Shown: positions 58,559 to 64,000 of the stretch, in pieces
Layout: each line of letters begins with the position of its first letter
Numbering within the stretch: the stretch's first letter is position 1
Assembly: GCF_052324685.1 (NCBI RefSeq)
Contig: NW_027506876.1
Location: 310,001 to 374,000, forward strand
From: Brachyhypopomus gauderio
Lineage: Eukaryota > Chordata > Actinopteri > Gymnotiformes > Hypopomidae
Length of the DNA stretch: 64,000 bases
Reading direction: 5' to 3'
Notes under the pieces: generated by a model
The model's input: the letters and a program-made list of their open reading frames with translations, nothing else
Databases searched by the model: none
What the model was told of the DNA's origin: nothing
Made by a program: the position numbers and the translations under genes

Positions 58559-58997
58559 AGCTTCTTGATAGAATTACAAACACACCACTGCTGTTTAGTG
58601 GTTTGTTGCCAGTGTAAAGGCTATCGGGGAGCTCTTCCCTTTAGATCCTCAAAGTGAGCTCTCAGTCTCATGTGATCGATACAGGAATGTTCTAAATCGC
58701 CATGTACCTTCATAGCAGTACTAATGCAATCAGTTCAAACAAAATGAAACTCAGTGGAAACGTACGTAGTGCTTTGTCATGTTGTCTCCCAACGTAGAAA
58801 ACTCATACTACTCGGTTGATTTGTAGACGTTTGTGTTATAAAGGGATCGAATGATGTCAACATTTGGTGTTTGGATGTGAATGTTTTGTCTTAAAGCAGA
58901 GTAGACCTACTGCTTAGCCATTGTTGACATGATGACTTCCATGCTCTGATTGTATGAGGAAACGCCCACGAGAGATGGGCCCATTCGGACAAGCAAG

Positions 58998-59070
58998 GGT
59001 TCTGTAGTGTAGTGGTCATCACGTTCGCCTAACGTGCGAAAGGTCCCTGGTTCGATACCAGGCAGAAACA
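58998..59070 (+). tRNA. tRNA-Val (AAC), T2G A37G C38T
   Basis: Unit 58651-59162 (512 bp, beta). Direct duplicate of the preceding unit apart from CTCATACTAC. Confidence 0.88.
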
Positions 59071-59509
59071 AGCTTCTTGATAGAATTACAAACACACCAC
59101 TGCTGTTTAGTGGTTTGTTGCCAGTGTAAAGGCTATCGGGGAGCTCTTCCCTTTAGATCCTCAAAGTGAGCTGTCAGTCTCATGTGATCGATACAGGAAT
59201 GTTTTAAATCGCCATGTACCTTGATAGCAGTACTAATGCAGCCGGTTCAATCAAAATGAAACTCAGTGGAAACGTACGTAGTGCTTTGTCATGTTGTCTC
59301 CCAACGTAGAAAACTCATGCTACTCGGTTGATTTGTAGACGTTTGTGTTATAAAGGGATCGAATGATGTCAACATTTGGTGTTTGGATGTGAATGTTTTG
59401 TCTTAAAGCAGAGTAGACCTACTGCTTAGGCATTGTTGACATGATGACTTCCATGCTCTGATTGTATGAGGAAACGCCCACGAGAGATGTGCCCATTCAG
59501 ACAAGCAAG

Positions 59510-59582
59510 GTTTCTGTAGTGTAGTGGTCATCACGTTCGCCTAACACGCGAAAGGTCCCTGGTTCGATACCAGGCAGAAACA
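59510..59582 (+). tRNA. tRNA-Val (AAC), consensus copy
   Basis: Unit 59163-59674 (512 bp, alpha). Confidence 0.96.
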
Positions 59583-60021
59583 TGCTTCTTGATAGAATTA
59601 CAAACACACCACTGCTGTTTAGTGGTTTGTTGCCAGTGTAAAGGCTATCGGGGAGCTCTTCCCTTTAGATCCTCAAAGTGAGCTCTCAGTCTCATGTGAT
59701 CGATACAGGAATGTTCTAAATCGCCATGTACCTTCATAGCAGTACTAATGCAATCAGTTCAAACAAAATGAAACTCAGTGGAAACGTACGTAGTGCTTTG
59801 TCATGTTGTCTCCCAACGTAGAAAACTCATGCTACTCGGTTGATTTGTAGACGTTTGGTTTATAAAGGGATCGAATGATGTCAACATTTGGTGTTTGGAT
59901 GTGAATGTTTTGTCTTAAAGCAGAGTAGACCTACTGCTTAGCCATTGTTGACATGATGACTTCCAAGCTCTGATTGTATGAGGAAACACCCACGAGAGAT
60001 GTGCCCATTCAGACAAGCAAG

Positions 60022-60094
60022 GTTTCTGTAGTGTAGTGGTCATCACGTTTGCCTAACTTGCGAAAGGTCCCTGGTTCGATACCAGGCAGAAACA
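60022..60094 (+). tRNA. tRNA-Val (AAC), C29T A37T C38T
   Basis: Unit 59675-60186 (512 bp, beta, GGTTTATAAAG form). Private CCAAGCTCTG upstream. Confidence 0.9.
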
Positions 60095-60533
60095 TGCTTC
60101 TTGATAGAATTACAAACACACCACTGCTGTTTAGTGGTTTGTTGCCAGTGTAAAGGCTATCGGGGAGCTCTTCCCTTTAGATCCTCAAAGTGAGCTCTCA
60201 GTCTCATGTGATCGATACAGGAATGTTCTAAATCGCCATGTACCTTGATAGCAGTACTAATGCAATCAGTTCAAACAAAATGAAACTCAGTGGAAACGTA
60301 CGTAGTGCTTTGTCATGTTGTCTCCCAACGTAGAAAACTCATGCTACTCGGTTGATTTGTAGACGTTTGTGTTATAAAGGGATCGAATGATGTCAACATT
60401 TGGTGTTTGGATGTGAATGTTTTGTCTTAAAGCAGAGTAGACCTACTGCTTAGCCATTGTTGACATGATGACTTCCATGCTCTGATTGTATGAGGAAACG
60501 CCCACGAGAGATGGGCCCATTCGGACAAGCAAG

Positions 60534-60606
60534 GGTTCTGTAGTGTAGTGGTCATCACGTTCGCCTAACGTGCGAAAGGTCCCTGGTTCGATACCAGGCA
60601 GAAACA
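60534..60606 (+). tRNA. tRNA-Val (AAC), T2G A37G C38T
   Basis: Unit 60187-60698 (512 bp, beta). Confidence 0.88.
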
Positions 60607-61045
60607 AGCTTCTTGATAGAATTACAAACACACCACTGCTGTTTAGTGGTTTGTTGCCAGTGTAAAGGCTATCAGGGAGCTCTTCCCTTTAGATCCTCAA
60701 AGTGAGCTGTCAGTCTCATGTGATCGATACAGGAATGTTTTAAATCGCCACGTACCTTGATAGCAGTACTAATGCAGCCGGTTCAATCAAAATGAAACTC
60801 AGTGGAAACGTACGTAGTGCTTTGTCATGTTGTCTCCCAACGTAGAAAACTCATGCTACTCGGTTGATTTGTAGACGTTTGTGTTATAAAGGGATCGAAT
60901 GATGTCAACATTTGGTGTTTGGATGTGAATGTTTTGTCTTAAAGCAGAGTAGACCTACTGCTTAGCCATTGTTGACATGATGACTTCCATGCTCTGATTG
61001 TATGAGGAAACGCCCACGAGAGATGTGCCCATTCAGACAATCAAG

Positions 61046-61118
61046 GTTTCTGTAGTGTAGTGGTCATCACGTTCGCCTAACACGAGAAAGGTCCCTGGTT
61101 CGATACCAGGCAGAAACA
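61046..61118 (+). tRNA. tRNA-Val (AAC), C40A
   Basis: Unit 60699-61210 (512 bp, alpha). GACAATCAAG leader. Confidence 0.89.
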
Positions 61119-61557
61119 TGCTTCTTGATAGAATTACAAACACACCACTGCTGTTTAGTGGTTTGTTGCCAGTGTAAAGGCTATCGGGGAGCTCTTCCCT
61201 TTAGATCCTCAAAGTGAGCTCTCAGTCTCATGTGATCGATACAGGAATGTTCTAAATCGCCATGTACCTTCATAGCAGTACTAATGCAATCAGTTCAAAC
61301 AAAATGAAACTCAGTGGAAACGTACATAGTGCTTTGTCATGTTGTCTTCCAACGTAGAAAACTCATGCTACTCGGTTGATTTGTAGACGTTTGTGTTATA
61401 AAGGGATCGAATGATGTCAACATTTGGTGTTTGGATGTGAATGTTTTGTCTTAAAGCAGAGTAGACCTACTGCTTAGCCATTGTTGACATGATGACTTCC
61501 ATGCTCTGATTGTATGAGGAAACACCCACGAGAGATGTGCCCATTCAGACAAGCAAG

Positions 61558-61630
61558 GTTTCTGTAGTGTAGTGGTCATCACGTTTGCCTAACTTGCGAA
61601 AGGTCCCTGGTTCGATACCAGGCAGAAACA
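61558..61630 (+). tRNA. tRNA-Val (AAC), C29T A37T C38T
   Basis: Unit 61211-61722 (512 bp, beta, GTACATAG mark). Confidence 0.9.
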
Positions 61631-62069
61631 TGCTTCTTGATAGAATTACAAACACACCACTGCTGTTTAGTGGTTTGTTGCCAGTGTAAAGGCTATCGGG
61701 GAGCTCTTCCCTTTAGATCCTCAAAGTGAGCTCTCAGTCTCATGTGATCGATACAGGAATGTTCTAAATCGCCATGTACCTTCATAGCAGTACTAATGCA
61801 ATCAGTTCAAACAAAATGAAACTCAGTGGAAACGTACGTAGTGCTTTGTCATGTTGTCTCCCAACGTAGAAAACTCATGCTACTCGGTTGATTTGTAGAC
61901 GTTTGTGTTATAAAGGGATCGAATGATGTCAACATTTGGTGTTTGGATGTGAATGTTTTATCTTAAAGCAGAGTAGACCTACTGCTTAGCCATTGTTGAC
62001 ATGATGACTTCCATGCTCTGATTGTATGAGGAAACGCCCACGAGAGATGGGCCCATTCGGACAAGCAAG

Positions 62070-62142
62070 GGTTCTGTAGTGTAGTGGTCATCACGTTCGC
62101 CTAACGTGCGAAAGGTCCCTGGTTCGATACCAGGCAGAAACA
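62070..62142 (+). tRNA. tRNA-Val (AAC), T2G A37G C38T
   Basis: Unit 61723-62234 (512 bp, beta). Carries TTTTATCTTAAAG, elsewhere the mark of the T33G class: a mosaic unit. Confidence 0.88.
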
Positions 62143-62581
62143 AGCTTCTTGATAGAATTACAAACACACCACTGCTGTTTAGTGGTTTGTTGCCAGTGTA
62201 AAGGCTATCAGGGAGCTCTTCCCTTTAGATCCTCAAAGTGAGCTGTCAGTCTCATGTGATCGATACAGGAATGTTTTAAATCGCCACGTACCTTGATAGC
62301 AGTACTAATGCAGCCGGTTCAATCAAAATGAAACTCAGTGGAAACGTACGTAGTGCTTTGTCATGTTGTCTCCCAACGTAGAAAACTCATGCTACTCGGT
62401 TGATTTGTAGACGTTTGTGTTATAAAGGGATCGAATGATGTCAACATTTGGTGTTTGGATGTGAATGTTTTGTCTTAAAGCAGAGTAGACCTACTGCTTA
62501 GGCATTGTTGACATGATGACTTCCATGCTCTGATTGTATGAGGAAACGCCCACGAGAGATGGGCCCATTCAGACAAGCAAG

Positions 62582-62654
62582 GTTTCTGTAGTGTAGTGGT
62601 CATCACGTTCGCCTAACACGCGAAAGGTCCCTGGTTCGATACCAGGCAGAAACA
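62582..62654 (+). tRNA. tRNA-Val (AAC), consensus copy
   Basis: Unit 62235-62746 (512 bp, alpha). GATGGGCCCATT leader ahead of a consensus gene. Confidence 0.96.
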
Positions 62655-63093
62655 TGCTTCTTGATAGAATTACAAACACACCACTGCTGTTTAGTGGTTT
62701 GTTGCCAGTGTAAAGGCTATCGGGGAGCTCTTCCCTTTAGATCCTCAAAGTGAGCTCTCAGTCTCATGTGATCGATACAGGAATGTTCTAAATCGCCATG
62801 TACCTTCATAGCAGTACTAATGCAATCAGTTCAAACAAAATGAAACTCAGTGGAAACGTACGTAGTGCTTTGTCATGTTGTCTCCCAACGTAGAAAACTC
62901 ATGCTACTCGGTTGATTTGTAGACGTTTGGTTTATAAAGGGATCGAATGATGTCAACATTTGGTGTTTGGATGTGAATGTTTTGTCTTAAAGCAGAGTAG
63001 ACCTACTGCTTAGCCATTGTTGACATGATGACTTCCATGCTCTGATTGTATGAGGAAACGCCCACGAGAGATGTGCCTATTCAGACAAGCAAG

Positions 63094-63166
63094 GTTTCTG
63101 TAGTGTAGTGGTCATCACGTTCGCCTAACACGCGAAAGGTCCCTGGTTCGATACCAGGCAGGAACA
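63094..63166 (+). tRNA. tRNA-Val (AAC), A69G
   Basis: Unit 62747-63258 (512 bp, beta). A69G gives a T4-G69 wobble in the acceptor stem. Confidence 0.92.
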
Positions 63167-63605
63167 AGCTTCTTGATAGAAGAACAAACACACCACTGCT
63201 GTTTAGTGGTTTGTTGCCAGTGTAAAGGCTATCAGGGAGCTCTTCCCTTTAGATCCTCAAAGTGAGCTGTCAGTCTCATGTGATCGATACAGGAATGTTT
63301 TAAATCGCCACGTACCTTGATAGCAGTACTAATGCAGCCGGTTCAATCAAAATGAAACTCAGTGGAAACGTACGTAGTGCTTTGTCATGTTGTCTCCCAA
63401 CGTAGAAAACTCATGCTACTCGGTTGATTTGTAGACGTTTGTGTTATAAAGGGATCGAATGATGTCAACATTTGGTGTTTGGATGTGAATGTTTTGTCTT
63501 AAAGCAGAGTAGACCTACTGCTTAGGCATTGTTGACATGATGACTTCCATGCTCTGATTGTATGAGGAAACGCCCACGAGAGATGTGCCCATTCAGACAA
63601 GCAAG

Positions 63606-63678
63606 GTTTCTGTAGTGTAGTGGTCATCACGTTCGCCTAACACGCGAAAGGTCCCTGGTTCGATACCAGGCAGAAACA
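63606..63678 (+). tRNA. tRNA-Val (AAC), consensus copy
   Basis: Unit 63259-63770 (512 bp, alpha). Last complete unit. Confidence 0.96.
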
Positions 63679-63770
63679 TGCTTCTTGATAGAATTACAAA
63701 CACACCACTGCTGTTTAGTGGTTTGTTGCCAGTGTAAAGGCTATCGGGGAGCTCTTCCCTTTAGATCCTC

Positions 63771-64000
63771 AAATTGAGCTCTCAGTCTCATGTGATCGAT
63801 ACAGGAATGTTCTAAATCGCCATGTACCTTCATAGCAGTACTAATGCAATCAGTTCAAACAAAATGAAACTCAGTGGAAACGTACGTAGTGCTTTGTCAT
63901 GTTGTCTCCCAACGTAGAAAACTCATGCTACTCGGTTGATTTGTAGACGTTTGGTTTATAAAGGGATCGAATGATGTCAACATTTGGTGTTTGGATGTGA
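63771..64000 (+). repeat. Partial last unit, spacer only
   Basis: The first 230 bp of a beta-family unit, starting AAATTGAGCT (one base off the usual start). The window ends about 117 bp before the expected tRNA. Confidence 0.95.

Larger units (their letters stand above)
58139..63770 (+). repeat. Array domain D: 512-bp units with a three-unit pattern
   Basis: Eleven 512-bp units. T2G-class tRNAs sit at the first two units and then at 1536-bp steps (units 58651, 60187, 61723). The 5-unit pattern and the T33G class seen to the left are absent. Confidence 0.8.
1..64000 (+). repeat. Tandem array of tRNA-Val(AAC) units
   Basis: Head-to-tail repeats fill the window and continue past both ends. 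There are 116 complete units plus one partial. The usual length is 512 bp; 13 units are 710 bp and two are 908 bp because of extra 198-bp modules; one is 511 bp and one is split by a transposon. I set the unit start at the AAAGTGAGCT motif. Spacer between tRNAs is 439 bp in a 512-bp unit and holds no recognisable gene. Visible in it are a TATAAAG motif, B-box-like GGTTCAATC, a short hairpin after the tRNA and a SacI-type GAGCTC palindrome. Units differ by scattered substitutions shared in blocks, the mark of concerted evolution. Confidence 0.97.

Noticed and set aside
1-64000. CRISPR array
   Set aside because: Units are 512 bp or longer with variable sites scattered throughout, with no short repeat and unique spacer pattern, and the tRNA is eukaryotic.
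1-64000. 5S rRNA or other ncRNA in the spacers
   Set aside because: I looked for 5S, U-snRNA and extra tRNA motifs in the spacer and recognised none; only the tRNA-Val has a cloverleaf.

Overview
The window is essentially one object: a head-to-tail tandem array that runs off both ends and carries a nuclear-type tRNA-Val gene (anticodon AAC) in every unit. I count 116 tRNA genes, all on the + strand, plus a truncated last unit. The 73-nt gene has internal RNA polymerase III A and B boxes and no encoded CCA, so the source is eukaryotic. The tRNA closely resembles vertebrate tRNA-Val(AAC). That resemblance, a (CA)n microsatellite and a decayed piggyBac element suggest a vertebrate, most likely a fish or amphibian. 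The species cannot be fixed from sequence alone. I see no host protein-coding gene.

Layout. The basic unit is 512 bp: about 347 bp of spacer, the 73-bp tRNA gene, and 92 bp of downstream spacer. Domain A (1-18528, 30 units) mixes 512-bp units with 710-bp and 908-bp units that carry one or two extra copies of a 198-bp spacer module. Domain B (18529-36447, 35 units) has only 512-bp units, largely alternating between two spacer families, and contains a 4096-bp eight-unit block duplicated in tandem. One isolated 710-bp unit (36448-37157) separates it from domain C (37158-58138, 39 units), where a five-unit, 2560-bp higher-order repeat dominates. Domain D (58139-63770, 11 units) has a three-unit pattern, and 63771-64000 is a partial unit.

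A 1009-bp piggyBac-like element flanked by TTAA (45594-46602) interrupts one unit. It keeps the start of a transposase on the - strand but lacks the catalytic region.

The tRNA copies fall into a few sequence classes. 48 are identical to the consensus, and all 116 keep the AAC anticodon. The others carry recurrent changes, most of them CpG transitions, and some strike normally invariant positions (T33, G53, A58). Spacer families are named by diagnostic bases: alpha (GTCAG near the unit start, GCAGCCGG further in), beta (CTCAG, CAATCAGTTC) and gamma (CTCAG, CAATCGGTTC). tRNA positions use standard numbering, which here equals the linear position in the 73-nt gene.

The array looks shaped by unequal exchange and gene conversion. 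A notable puzzle is that almost no unit has a run of four Ts, the usual Pol III terminator, within about 130 bp after the tRNA.
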